DNA of 64,000 nt from Staphylococcus kloosii (GTDB taxonomy: Bacteria > Bacillota > Bacilli > Staphylococcales > Staphylococcaceae). Made by a program: the position numbers and the translations under genes. The stretch is from assembly GCF_003019255.1 (NCBI RefSeq), contig NZ_CP027846.1, forward strand, positions 1,116,001 to 1,180,000, written 5' to 3'. The stretch's first letter is position 1. Every line of letters begins with the position of its first letter. The notes under the pieces were generated by a model. The model saw only the letters and a program-made list of their open reading frames with translations. It was not told the origin of the DNA and did no database searches. Of this stretch, positions 9,527 through 17,929 are shown piece by piece.

Positions 9527-9913
9527 ATGATAAATAATATAGTTGTCGTCGGACGACTAACTAAAGATCCACAGTTATTTAGTAAAGACGAAACAGACTA
9601 TGTCTCATTATGTCTCGCAATAGATAGACCATCTAAGCGCAATGAGCAACAGCAAAATTGTGATTTTTTATTTTGTAAGGCTTTTGGAAATAATGCTAAA
9701 AATATCCACCGTTACTTATCTAAAGGCGCACTTGTAGGTGTAACAGGCCACATGCGTTCTTCTAAATATGAAAAAGAAGGGCAAATGCATTTCGTTACTG
9801 AAATCATTATTGATACAATCAAATTTATGTCTCCAAAGGTTAAACAACAGCAAAACCCACTTATTGAACCATGCGATCAAGATGCTACTGATTTAACATT
9901 CTCCTTGAATTAA
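9527..9913 (+). CDS. ssb: Single-stranded DNA-binding protein, short SsbB type
   Basis: This is an OB-fold protein of 128 residues that binds single-stranded DNA. The N-terminal 105 residues contain the SSB pattern (VGRLTKDPQ, FLFCKAFGNNAKNI, GHMRSSKYEKEG). The C-terminus ends in DLTFSLN and lacks the acidic DDDIPF-type tip that recruits partners in the main SSB. Its place next to fabZ and ywpF parallels Bacillus ssbB, which is used in natural transformation. I infer an accessory role rather than the replicative SSB. It has its own promoter and terminator. Confidence 0.85.
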   Translation: MINNIVVVGRLTKDPQLFSKDETDYVSLCLAIDRPSKRNEQQQNCDFLFCKAFGNNAKNIHRYLSKGALVGVTGHMRSSKYEKEGQMHFVTEIIIDTIKFMSPKVKQQQNPLIEPCDQDATDLTFSLN

Positions 9914-10029
9914 TCTATATAACTTAAATGATTTATCCTCAATTTCAATCATATTAATCAACTAACCACCATTTTTATTAACCATCATATTAAACTTATC
10001 AATCCTATTATTAATTATACTTGTTGACG

Positions 10030-10071
10030 GCTATTGCATATATCTAATTATAGATATAGCAATAGCTTTTT
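10030..10071 (+). terminator. Terminator of ssb
   Basis: A 16-base-pair stem (GCTATTGC...GCAATAGC) with a single bulged A spans 10030-10066 and is followed by five T. The remaining 9914-10029 holds only AT-rich sequence in which I see no gene. Confidence 0.85.
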
Positions 10072-10124
10072 GGGGTTTAAATATTGAAAATTTACTCTAA
10101 TAGTTAAACAGAAAAATCAGATTT

Positions 10125-10141
10125 ATTACATATGTATTACA
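10125..10141 (-). promoter_or_regulatory. WalR-type box, reverse orientation
   Basis: Read on the minus strand this is TGTAAT-N5-TGTAAT, an exact match to the WalR (YycF) consensus TGTWAH-N5-TGTWAH. It lies about 213 bases before sceD. Confidence 0.6.
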
Positions 10142-10223
10142 TGAAAAATGTCACATAATAAATTTTCAAAACTGGCATAAACGAAAAAATAATTTTAAAA
10201 GCTTTAAATTAACCATTATTTAA

Positions 10224-10240
10224 TGTAATTGTGTTGTAAA
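10224..10240 (+). promoter_or_regulatory. WalR-type box upstream of sceD
   Basis: TGTAAT-N5-TGTAAA matches the WalR consensus exactly and lies 113 bases before the sceD ATG, a plausible activator position. In S. aureus, sceD and isaA are known members of the WalKR cell-wall regulon. Confidence 0.75.
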
Positions 10241-10353
10241 AAAATGCCGAATTTTTTTATTTCACTGTAACCTACAGCCTTTTTATAGATGTTACATTGG
10301 TAATTGCAAATTGATGATAAAACTAATTACCTTATAGGAGGATTTTTTAAATT

Positions 10354-11094
10354 ATGAAAAAAACATTACTAACTTCAACTATAGTAGTAGGATTAGGCGT
10401 AACAGGATTAGCAACAGGACATCATGCAAATGCAGCAGAAACAACTGGAGCTAACCATGCGCACTTAGCACAATTAGCACAAAATAACCCTTCTGAATTA
10501 AATGCAAAACCAGTTCAAGAAGGTTCATATAATATTAACTTTGATCAAGACAACACTAACTATCAATTCTCTTCAAATGGCCAAAACTGGTCTTGGAGTT
10601 ATAACGGATATGGTAATCAAGCAGCTAATACTCAACAAGAACAACCACAACAAAATGAACAACCACAACAAAATGAGCAAGCACAACAACAATCACAACA
10701 ACCAGAACAACAAGAACAAACTCAACAAAGTACTCAAACTCAAGAGCAACCAAAACAACAACAAGCACCACAAACTGAATCAACTCAACAACCACAACAA
10801 GAATCTACTTCAAGTTCAAATGATTCAAGTTCAAGTGACGACAGTGGTTCTTCAGTAAACGTTAACAGTCACTTAAAACAAATTGCTCAACGTGAATCAG
10901 GTGGCGACATCCATGCTACAAATGCATCAACTGGTGCATCAGGTAAATATCAATTCTTACAAACTACATGGGATTCAGTAGCACCTGAACAATATAAAGG
11001 TAAACCAGCTTCATCAGCACCAGAATCAGTACAAGATAAAGCAGCAGTTAAATTATACAATACTGAAGGTGCTTCACAATGGGTAACTGCATAA
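10354..11094 (+). CDS. sceD: SceD-like lytic transglycosylase, secreted
   Basis: This is a secreted peptidoglycan-cleaving enzyme of the IsaA/SceD group, acting in the cell wall. The 246-residue protein has a signal peptide (residues 1 to about 27, cleavage near HANA-AE), a variable N-domain, a Gln-rich linker (about 92-150) with repeats of the type EQPQQN, a Ser/Asp stretch and a C-terminal transglycosylase-like domain from about residue 170 (IAQRESGGDIHATN, with the catalytic Glu, and GKYQFLQTTWDS). AGGAGG precedes the ATG. Two WalR-type boxes upstream predict control by WalKR. The linker is longer and far richer in Gln than in S. aureus SceD as I remember it. Confidence 0.9.
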   Translation: MKKTLLTSTIVVGLGVTGLATGHHANAAETTGANHAHLAQLAQNNPSELNAKPVQEGSYNINFDQDNTNYQFSSNGQNWSWSYNGYGNQAANTQQEQPQQNEQPQQNEQAQQQSQQPEQQEQTQQSTQTQEQPKQQQAPQTESTQQPQQESTSSSNDSSSSDDSGSSVNVNSHLKQIAQRESGGDIHATNASTGASGKYQFLQTTWDSVAPEQYKGKPASSAPESVQDKAAVKLYNTEGASQWVTA

Positions 11095-11127
11095 TTTAGT
11101 TATAAATTATGTAATATAATATCAATT

Positions 11128-11171
11128 TAAATAGAGTTTGGGATATGCTATTATCCTAGACTCTATTTTTT
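11128..11171 (+). terminator. Terminator of sceD
   Basis: An interrupted stem pairs ATAGAGT with ACTCTAT and GGATA with TATCC, and is followed by seven T. It begins about 35 bases after the sceD stop. Confidence 0.85.
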
Positions 11172-11174
11172 TAT

Positions 11175-11462
11175 ATTGGCAAAAAATGACTGAATTGAAA
11201 ATTCACCAGTATTAAACTTTTGCATCTCTAGTCATTTTTCCCAATCCTTTATGATTTTGCCGTGCATGTTTGCCTTGATTTAGGATAGTATGGTTCGAGC
11301 CAGTAATCTTTCACTCATACACTTCCCCAAGGCATCAGTACGATACAAAATCGTTACAAAGTTAATCTTATCTTATTTTATTTTGGTTGATATTGATATT
11401 GTGACTATATGACTAAATTGAAATTGCGCTTGTATCAAGCTGCTTTCAACTTTAGTTTTTTT
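11175..11462 (+). ncRNA. Non-coding stretch ending in a strong terminator, possible small RNA
   Basis: I see no credible gene between sceD and the thi leader. The stretch holds two hairpins with related 5' arms: one with perfect ten-base arms (AAAAATGACT 11182-11191, AGTCATTTTT 11230-11239) and a larger one at 11412-11456. In the larger one a nested stem (GCTTG-TAT-CAAGC) sits inside arms ACTAAATTGAAA and TTTCAACTTTAGT and is followed by a T-run, making a good terminator with no gene in front of it. This suggests a short transcript, but no clear promoter was found. The call is tentative. Confidence 0.35.
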
Positions 11463-11531
11463 GTCGGGGCGAAACGACAAAGTCTTCTTATACAAGTAGG
11501 ATTATTGTTCTGCTCATGTTATCTTACTCTT

Positions 11532-11560
11532 TTGCAAATTGCACGGGGATTTGTTATCTT
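11532..11560 (+). promoter_or_regulatory. Candidate promoter of the thi operon
   Basis: TTGCAA (11532-11537), a 17-base spacer and TATCTT (11555-11560) lie just before the riboswitch and would start the transcript near its first paired base. Confidence 0.55.
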
Positions 11561-11583
11561 TAATAAGAAAACATTATAGTAAA

Positions 11584-11666
11584 ACTACTAGGGGAGCCTC
11601 TGGCTGAGATGATGTAATTCAGACCCTTACGACCTGATTTGGTTAGTACCAACGTAGGAAAGTAGT
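11584..11666 (+). promoter_or_regulatory. TPP riboswitch (THI element)
   Basis: The aptamer shows the THI-box core: closing arms ACTACT and AGTAGT, GGGGAGCC, CTGAGA at 11604-11609, ACCCTTACGACCTGAT and the segment reading AACGTAGGAAAGTAG. These are the conserved residues that bind thiamin pyrophosphate. With the terminator just downstream, it should switch off tenA-thiD-thiM-thiE when TPP is plentiful. Confidence 0.96.
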
Positions 11667-11703
11667 CTACTTGCGCTTAATTTATTAATTATGCCTAGTT
11701 AGT

Positions 11704-11734
11704 ACTACATTCTTACAAGGAATGTAGTTTTTTT
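11704..11734 (+). terminator. Riboswitch-controlled terminator
   Basis: Arms ACTACATTC (11704-11712) and GAATGTAGT (11720-11728) with a seven-base loop are followed by a T-run, ending 13 bases before the tenA ribosome site. It is the expression platform of the TPP riboswitch. Confidence 0.9.
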
Positions 11735-11753
11735 ATTAGGAGGAATTTTAACA

Positions 11754-12443
11754 ATGACATTTTCACAAGATTTAAGAACAGCAGCACAACCTATATTAGA
11801 AAAAATATATAATGACAACTTCGTTCAACATATGCTTGCAGGTGATTTATCAGCAGAAGCAGCAAGATTTTATTTAAGAGCTGATGCATCTTATTTAAAA
11901 GAGTTTGCCAATATCTATGCATTACTAATTCCAAAAGTTTCTACAATGGAAGACGTTAAGTTTTTGGTAGAACAAATTCAATTTATTGTAGATGGTGAAG
12001 TTGAAGCGCATGAAATAATAGCAAATTATATAGGTGAAGATTACAATGACATTGTACAAGAAAAAGTGTGGCCACCAAGTGGAGACCATTATATAAAACA
12101 TATGTATTATAATGCTTTTAGCAAAGAAAATGCTGCGCATACGATAGCAGCGATGGCACCTTGTCCTTATGTTTATCAATATATCGCGCGTAAAGCAGTA
12201 AAAGATGATGCTTTAAATAAAGACTGTATTTTAGCTAAATGGTTCGAATTTTATAGTACAGAAATGGAAGAACTGGTAAATGTTTTCGATAAATTATTAG
12301 ATAAACTAACAGCAAATATTTCACAACAAGAATGCGATGCTATTAAAGAGAGCTATTTACAAAGTACAGTGCATGAACAAAACTTTTTCAACATGGCATA
12401 TGTACAAGAATCATGGGATTTTGGAGGAAATAACAATGAATAA
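11754..12443 (+). CDS. tenA: Aminopyrimidine aminohydrolase TenA
   Basis: TenA (thiaminase II family) salvages degraded thiamin by hydrolysing aminopyrimidines to HMP in the cytoplasm. The 229-residue all-helical protein has the catalytic cysteine of the family at Cys137 (MAPCPYVY) and a late conserved Glu in the HEQNFFNMAY region. AGGAGG lies before the ATG. It is the first gene of the riboswitch-controlled operon and overlaps thiD by 8 bases. Confidence 0.94.
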   Translation: MTFSQDLRTAAQPILEKIYNDNFVQHMLAGDLSAEAARFYLRADASYLKEFANIYALLIPKVSTMEDVKFLVEQIQFIVDGEVEAHEIIANYIGEDYNDIVQEKVWPPSGDHYIKHMYYNAFSKENAAHTIAAMAPCPYVYQYIARKAVKDDALNKDCILAKWFEFYSTEMEELVNVFDKLLDKLTANISQQECDAIKESYLQSTVHEQNFFNMAYVQESWDFGGNNNE

Positions 12444-13260
12444 ACCTAAAATAGCACTAACAATTGCAGGAACTGACCCATCTGGCGGAGCAGGTGTTAT
12501 GGCAGATTTAAAATCTTTTCATGCCTGTGGTGTATATGGTATGGCTGCTATAACAAGTATCGTGGCGCAAAATACAAAAGGTGTGCAACACATTCATAAT
12601 TTAGATCCACAATGGTTGGCAGAACAATTAGATAGTGTATATGATGATGAATTACCACATGCTTTAAAGACAGGTATGATTGCATCTAAAGAAATGATGG
12701 AACTTATTCAATCATATATAGCTCAACATCCAGAAATTCCATACGTTATTGACCCAGTTATGCTCGCAAAAAGTGGTGATTCACTTATGGATGACGAAGG
12801 CAAAAATAATTTGAAGTCTATTTTATTACCACTTGCTACTGTAGCTACGCCTAATATTCCTGAGGCTGAAGAAATTACTGGATTAACAATTAAAAATGAA
12901 GCCGATATATATAAAGCTGGACAAATATTTATAAACGAAATTGGTAGTAAAGGCGTTGTTATAAAAGGTGGTCATGCGAATGATGACACACAAAATTCAA
13001 CAGATTATTTATTTATAAAAGATGAAGTATACAAATTTACTGAAGCACGATATGATACGCCACATACTCATGGCACAGGTTGTACATTTTCTGCCGTTAT
13101 TACTGCTGAATTAGCAAAAGGTAAATCAATATATGAAGCGGTACAAAAAGCTAAGAAATTTATAGCACTAGCAATTCAGTATACGCCTGAAATAGGACAA
13201 GGTCGTGGCCCAGTGAACCATTTTGCCTATATGAAAAAGGAGGGATTAGATGATGAATAA
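12436..13260 (+). CDS. thiD: Hydroxymethylpyrimidine/phosphomethylpyrimidine kinase
   Basis: ThiD phosphorylates HMP and then HMP-P to give HMP-PP for thiamin synthesis. The 274-residue ribokinase-fold protein starts with ALTIAGTDPSGGAG and has the GTGCTFSA anion-hole motif near residue 215. The ATG at 12436 is chosen over longer upstream frames because TTGGAGG lies 8 bases before it. It overlaps both tenA and thiM, which indicates coupled translation. Confidence 0.96.
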   Translation: MNKPKIALTIAGTDPSGGAGVMADLKSFHACGVYGMAAITSIVAQNTKGVQHIHNLDPQWLAEQLDSVYDDELPHALKTGMIASKEMMELIQSYIAQHPEIPYVIDPVMLAKSGDSLMDDEGKNNLKSILLPLATVATPNIPEAEEITGLTIKNEADIYKAGQIFINEIGSKGVVIKGGHANDDTQNSTDYLFIKDEVYKFTEARYDTPHTHGTGCTFSAVITAELAKGKSIYEAVQKAKKFIALAIQYTPEIGQGRGPVNHFAYMKKEGLDDE

Positions 13261-14041
13261 TTTAGCAACGATTCGTCAACAAAATCCTTTAGTCGTGTGT
13301 TACACGAATGATGTAGTGAAAAATTTTACTGCTAACGGATTATTGAGTTTAGGCGCTAGTCCAGCTATGAGTGAAGCACCTGAAGAAGCAGAAGATTTTT
13401 TTAAAGTCGCATCATCACTATTAATTAATATTGGGACGCTTAACAAATCTCAAAGTCAAGATATGTTGAAAATCGCACGAATTGCTAATAAATCAGCTGT
13501 ACCAATCGTTTTTGATCCAGTAGCAGTAGGCGCTTCACAGTTTAGAAAAACATTTTGTCATCAATTTTTAGCAGAAGTAGATGTAACTGTTATTAAAGGT
13601 AATGCTTCTGAGATTTTAGCTTTAATTGATGATGATGCTACAATGAAAGGTACAGATAGTGCAGAAAATTTAGATGTTATAGATATTGCTCAACGTGCAC
13701 AGAAAAAATTTAATACAACAATCGTAATTACAGGTAAAGAAGATATTATTGCGCAAGAAGACAAAATAATAAAATTATCTAATGGCTCACAGATGTTAAC
13801 TAAAATAACAGGTGCAGGCTGTTTATTAGGTGGCGTTATAGCTAGCTTTTTAAATCGTAGTTTAGCGCCATCTATTGAAAGCGTAATTGAAGCTGTCTCA
13901 ATTTTTAATATAGCTGCAGAACAAGCAGAGAGTAAAACTTCACCACAAGGACCTGGATCATTTTTAACACGCTTTGTAGATAAGTTATATACGATTGAAC
14001 ACTCTGAATATATGCAGTTAAGACAATTAGAAGAGGTGTAA
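13250..14041 (+). CDS. thiM: Hydroxyethylthiazole kinase
   Basis: ThiM phosphorylates the thiazole moiety (THZ) so that it can be joined to HMP-PP. The 263-residue ribokinase-like protein contains the TGAGCLLGG motif with the catalytic cysteine, and the NIGTL and VFDPVAVGAS segments that line the active site. Two adjacent ATGs (13250, 13253) follow AAGGAGG; either may be used. It overlaps the end of thiD. Confidence 0.95.
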   Translation: MMNNLATIRQQNPLVVCYTNDVVKNFTANGLLSLGASPAMSEAPEEAEDFFKVASSLLINIGTLNKSQSQDMLKIARIANKSAVPIVFDPVAVGASQFRKTFCHQFLAEVDVTVIKGNASEILALIDDDATMKGTDSAENLDVIDIAQRAQKKFNTTIVITGKEDIIAQEDKIIKLSNGSQMLTKITGAGCLLGGVIASFLNRSLAPSIESVIEAVSIFNIAAEQAESKTSPQGPGSFLTRFVDKLYTIEHSEYMQLRQLEEV

Positions 14042-14044
14042 ATA

Positions 14045-14683
14045 ATGTTCCAACCAGATGATTTAAGACTATATTTCATTTGTGGTACTCAAGATATAAG
14101 CGATGAACGTAATATCGTGGACGTAGTAAAAGAGGCTTTAGCTGCAGGTATCACAATGTTCCAATTTAGAGAAAAAGGCAAAGGGACATTAATTGGTGAG
14201 GACAAAGAATTACTTGCTATAAAACTAAAAGAGTTATGTCATTCTTATAATGTTCCATTTATAGTAAATGATGACGTTTCACTAGCAATCGCAATTGATG
14301 CTGATGGTATTCATGTTGGACAAGATGATGAAGACGTGGAACATTTTGCACAGCAATTTCAACATAAAATAATAGGTTTAAGTGTAGGTAATATTGAAGA
14401 GTATCAGCATTCTAACCTAGCACATGTTGACTATATTGGAGTAGGACCAATGTTTCCGACTTCTTCAAAAGATGACGCAAATGCACCCGTAGGTCCTGAA
14501 ATGATTACACAACTTCGAGAAAAACTTCAAGATTTCCCAATGGTAGGCATTGGGGGTATTTCGTTAGCTAACTATAAAGAAGTAATGGACGCTAAAGCCA
14601 ATGGTGTATCAGTGATTTCAGCTATCGCACAAAGTGATGATATTAAATCAACAGTCCACCATTTTTTACAATATGTTGATTAA
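14045..14683 (+). CDS. thiE: Thiamin-phosphate synthase
   Basis: ThiE joins HMP-PP and THZ-P to make thiamin monophosphate. The 212-residue TIM-barrel protein has the conserved QFREKGKG, FIVNDDV, GIHVGQDDED and GIGGI segments that bind pyrophosphate, magnesium and substrate. It starts 3 bases after thiM. The operon has no thiC or thiG, so it is a salvage set that depends on outside HMP and thiazole, or on degraded thiamin. Confidence 0.96.
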   Translation: MFQPDDLRLYFICGTQDISDERNIVDVVKEALAAGITMFQFREKGKGTLIGEDKELLAIKLKELCHSYNVPFIVNDDVSLAIAIDADGIHVGQDDEDVEHFAQQFQHKIIGLSVGNIEEYQHSNLAHVDYIGVGPMFPTSSKDDANAPVGPEMITQLREKLQDFPMVGIGGISLANYKEVMDAKANGVSVISAIAQSDDIKSTVHHFLQYVD

Positions 14684-14702
14684 TAGTGAAAATATTATGT
14701 TT

Positions 14703-14730
14703 TTGATTTTCACTTGCACACTAATATGAT
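14703..14730 (+). promoter_or_regulatory. Candidate promoter of yidC
   Basis: TTGATT (14703-14708), a 16-base spacer and TATGAT (14725-14730) lie about 40 bases before yidC. The region overlaps a weak hairpin after thiE (arms GTGAAAAT and ATTTTCAC). Confidence 0.5.
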
Positions 14731-14770
14731 AAAATGATTTTTGTGTGAATATATCATTAGAGGTGGAAAA

Positions 14771-15640
14771 ATGAAGAAAAAAGCGCTATTACCTTTACTT
14801 TTGGGAGTAATGGTCTTTCTAGCAGGATGTGACTACTCTAAACCGAGCAACAGAAATGGTTTCTTCTTTAATACATTTGTTGAACCAATGGACAAATTAA
14901 TACATTGGTTAGGGACTAGTTTTAATAATGACTATGGTTTAGCAATTGTCGTTATTGTAATTGCAATTCGTTTAGTTTTATTACCATTCATGTTATCAAA
15001 TTATAGAAATAGTCATATGATGCGAGAAAAAATGAAGGTAGCTAAACCTGACATTGATGCTGTGCAAGAGAAAGTGAAACGTTCTCGTACACAAGAAGAA
15101 AAAATGGCTGCCAATCAAGAAATGATGGAAGTTTATAAAAAATACGATATGAACCCAATGAAGAGCATGTTAGGTTGTTTACCAGTATTAATTCAAATGC
15201 CAGTCATTATGGGATTATATTTCGTCTTGAAATTCCCATCTAACGGTGGATTTACTGATCACCCTAATTTCTTATGGTTTGATTTATCAAAACCAGACAT
15301 TTGGATCACAATTATAGCTGGTGTGTTATACTTCTTACAAGCTTATGTATCAAGCTTAAGTATGCCAAATGAACAACGTCAAATGGGTTACATGATGATG
15401 GTTATTTCTCCAATCATGATTGTATGGATTTCATTAAGCTCTGCTTCAGCACTTGGCTTATATTGGTCAGTCAGTGCCGCATTCTTGATTATACAAACGC
15501 ATTTTGCGAACATCTACTACTCAAGAGTTGCCAAAAGAGAAGTTGCTCCAATGTTAGAAGCAATGAACAAAGATAAAAATGGCGACGGTAACAAAGCAAA
15601 AAATACACAAGTTGTATCAAAAAAAGCTAAGAAAAAATAA
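14771..15640 (+). CDS. yidC: Membrane protein insertase YidC/OxaA, lipoprotein type
   Basis: YidC inserts and folds proteins in the cytoplasmic membrane; Fo subunits such as AtpE are typical clients of the family. The 289-residue protein has a lipoprotein signal with lipobox LAGC (Cys20), then five membrane segments; the conserved hydrophilic-groove arginine is probably in the IAIRLVLLP helix. A Lys-rich tail (KNTQVVSKKAKKK) probably touches ribosomes. The ATG at 14771 follows GAGGTGG. Confidence 0.95.
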   Translation: MKKKALLPLLLGVMVFLAGCDYSKPSNRNGFFFNTFVEPMDKLIHWLGTSFNNDYGLAIVVIVIAIRLVLLPFMLSNYRNSHMMREKMKVAKPDIDAVQEKVKRSRTQEEKMAANQEMMEVYKKYDMNPMKSMLGCLPVLIQMPVIMGLYFVLKFPSNGGFTDHPNFLWFDLSKPDIWITIIAGVLYFLQAYVSSLSMPNEQRQMGYMMMVISPIMIVWISLSSASALGLYWSVSAAFLIIQTHFANIYYSRVAKREVAPMLEAMNKDKNGDGNKAKNTQVVSKKAKKK

Positions 15641-15647
15641 TTAAAGT

Positions 15648-15684
15648 AAAAGCGTCTTTCAAAAATATTGAAAGACGCTTTTTT
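15648..15684. terminator. Bidirectional terminator between yidC and the HD gene
   Basis: Perfect arms AAAAGCGTCTTTC and GAAAGACGCTTTT flank a nine-base loop. T-runs on both strands serve the converging genes. Confidence 0.93.
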
Positions 15685-15703
15685 ATATACTCTATATTTG
15701 AAG

Positions 15704-16345
15704 TTACCATTCTTCGAAAAATTGATGCACGAATTGTTGCATAAATTCATGTCTTTTTTCAGCTATAACATAAGCCGTTTTAGTATGCATTAATCCTTTT
15801 AAATTAAATAGTTTTTCATAAAAATGTTTAATAGCAGAAGGTGATAAATGAGCTAAGTTATAATTGCCATTAATTAAGGATTCATAGTCTATGTCACCAC
15901 TCCACATAGGTTCATCATAAGCACCTGCAAACTGAAAAGTGCGGGCAATACCAATAGCACCTAATGCATCTAAACGATCGGCATCACGAACGATTTGTCC
16001 TTCTTTTGATAACTTTGTTTGATGAACTTTAGCATGACTATAACTCATATTATTAATGATGTGAAGAATCGCTTCACTATCTTTATCGTTAAGTTGAATT
16101 GATGATAAAAACGTACGAAGTTTATGCGTAGCTTCTTCGTTATTTGTTAATTTTGAATCAACCGTATCATGTAGAAGACTTGCCATATTTATAATAAAGG
16201 TATTAACAGGTTGCTCTCGCTCTGCTAAATACAATGCTAAACGTTCAACTCTATTAATATGCGCAATATCATGTCCCGAAAAATCATTATTATGAAAAGT
16301 AGTCATAAAAGTGCGGGCACTATCAAGCTGTTCTTCTTGGTTCAT
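15704..16345 (-). CDS. HD-domain phosphohydrolase
   Basis: This 213-residue cytoplasmic protein belongs to the HD superfamily of metal-dependent phosphohydrolases. The metal-binding pattern is present as GHDIAHINRV (first His), LLHDTVDSK (the His-Asp pair) and a late Asp in VRDADRLDALGAIGI. It resembles the YpgQ/YedJ group, whose natural substrate is poorly defined (nucleotide pyrophosphohydrolysis has been reported for YpgQ). It lies 20 bases downstream of the cardiolipin synthase on the same strand, so the two may be co-transcribed. Confidence 0.85.
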   Translation of the reverse strand: MNQEEQLDSARTFMTTFHNNDFSGHDIAHINRVERLALYLAEREQPVNTFIINMASLLHDTVDSKLTNNEEATHKLRTFLSSIQLNDKDSEAILHIINNMSYSHAKVHQTKLSKEGQIVRDADRLDALGAIGIARTFQFAGAYDEPMWSGDIDYESLINGNYNLAHLSPSAIKHFYEKLFNLKGLMHTKTAYVIAEKRHEFMQQFVHQFFEEW

Positions 16346-16365
16346 CTGCTTTCACCTCTATAATT

Positions 16366-17850
16366 TTATAAAATTGGAGATAATAATCTGGCAATACCTT
16401 CTTTAAACTTAACCCATATACTACGTTGTTCGTATAGTTCTTTTGTAAGTCTATATGATACTAAAAGGTCTTTTTCGAATTCTCCGCGTAATTGTTTTGC
16501 GACTGCAGTGTCGTAAATAAAAGCATTAATTTCAAAATTCAATGTAAAACTGCGATGATCCATATTAGTCGTACCTACACTAGCAACTTCATCATCAATG
16601 ATGACACATTTAGAATGTAAAAAGCCGTCTCTATATTGGAAAATATTAACACCGGCATCTAATAAACTTGCAACGTTATTATAAGTTGCCCAGTAAACAA
16701 AAGGGTGGTCCGGTTTGTCAGGAATCATAATATTTACATTTACACCACCTAGTGCGGCAATTTTCACTGCATCTAAAAAGGCTTGATCTGGAATAAAATA
16801 TGGTGATTGTATAAAAATACTCTTTTTAGCAGAGGAAATCATTTTTAAATAGCCATATTTAATTTGCTCCCATTCCTCATCCGGTCCACTCGATGCGATT
16901 TGTATACCGATGTTCCCGTCGTAATTGACATCTGGGAAATAACGGTCTTGATAACTTAAGTTGGAACGTGTTGCCTGAGCATTCCAATCGAGCATATAGC
17001 GTAATTGCAGTGCGTTCACTGCATCACCTACAATGCGTAAGTGAGTGTCTCTCCAATAACCGAATTTCTTTTTTAGTCCTAAATATTCGTCACCAACATT
17101 AAAGCCGCCAACATAACCAATTTTGCCGTCAATAACGACAATTTTTCTATGGTTACGATTGTTCATTCTTAAATTTATTAAAGGCAGTTTAGAAGGGAAG
17201 AAAGCCTCTACCTTGCCACCTTTTTGACGAAATGATTTAAAGTCTTTAATTGATAATGATCTCGAACCCATATCATCATATAACATTTTGACTTCTAAAC
17301 CTTCATCTAGTTTTTGTTCCAATGCAGCTAAAATACTTTTACCTAAATTATCATGACGAAAGATATAATACTGAATATGTATATAATCTTTAGCGTTATG
17401 AATATCTTCAAGAAGTGCATCGAATTTCTTTCTTCCATCTGTATAAATCGTTACATCATTATCTGTCGTTAAAAAGGCAGCATTATTATAAAGAAGCATT
17501 TGCACCATATCTTTAAATTTAACAATTTGATGATTACCTTTTGAAAAGTTATCATTTTTTAATGCTTCTAACTGTTCATTTACTATCATTTGGATGCCGA
17601 TTTTGTCTTTTTCATCTATTTTAAATATATGATTTCGTTGAATTTGTCGTCCAAATAATAAATACAAGACGAAACCTAATAAAGGTAATAGAACAAGGAC
17701 TAAAAGCCAAGCCCAAATTGCTCCAGCAGTTCGTCTTTCCAAAAATATAATTGTAAAAGCAAATATTAAATTTAAAGCAAATGCACTAATAAATATAATG
17801 TTTAATACGACATTTGAATGATGAAGTCCGATTGACCACGTTTCCATCAT
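16366..17850 (-). CDS. cls2: Cardiolipin synthase
   Basis: Cls condenses two phosphatidylglycerol molecules into cardiolipin and glycerol in the cytoplasmic membrane. The 494-residue protein has two N-terminal membrane helices (about residues 12-34 and 40-66) and two phospholipase-D HKD motifs: HRKIVVIDGKIGYVGGFN near residue 235 and HSKCVIIDDEVASVGTTNMD near residue 415. A GGGGGA site precedes the ATG. S. aureus has two cardiolipin synthases, and the one beside csoR is Cls2 as I recall; I use that symbol by synteny. Confidence 0.9.
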   Translation of the reverse strand: MMETWSIGLHHSNVVLNIIFISAFALNLIFAFTIIFLERRTAGAIWAWLLVLVLLPLLGFVLYLLFGRQIQRNHIFKIDEKDKIGIQMIVNEQLEALKNDNFSKGNHQIVKFKDMVQMLLYNNAAFLTTDNDVTIYTDGRKKFDALLEDIHNAKDYIHIQYYIFRHDNLGKSILAALEQKLDEGLEVKMLYDDMGSRSLSIKDFKSFRQKGGKVEAFFPSKLPLINLRMNNRNHRKIVVIDGKIGYVGGFNVGDEYLGLKKKFGYWRDTHLRIVGDAVNALQLRYMLDWNAQATRSNLSYQDRYFPDVNYDGNIGIQIASSGPDEEWEQIKYGYLKMISSAKKSIFIQSPYFIPDQAFLDAVKIAALGGVNVNIMIPDKPDHPFVYWATYNNVASLLDAGVNIFQYRDGFLHSKCVIIDDEVASVGTTNMDHRSFTLNFEINAFIYDTAVAKQLRGEFEKDLLVSYRLTKELYEQRSIWVKFKEGIARLLSPIL

Positions 17851-17929
17851 ATATATTCCCCCAAAACAACATCACATTTAAATCGTACAAAGTCTTTGTT
17901 ATTGTAACATGAGATAAAAATTTTATCAT

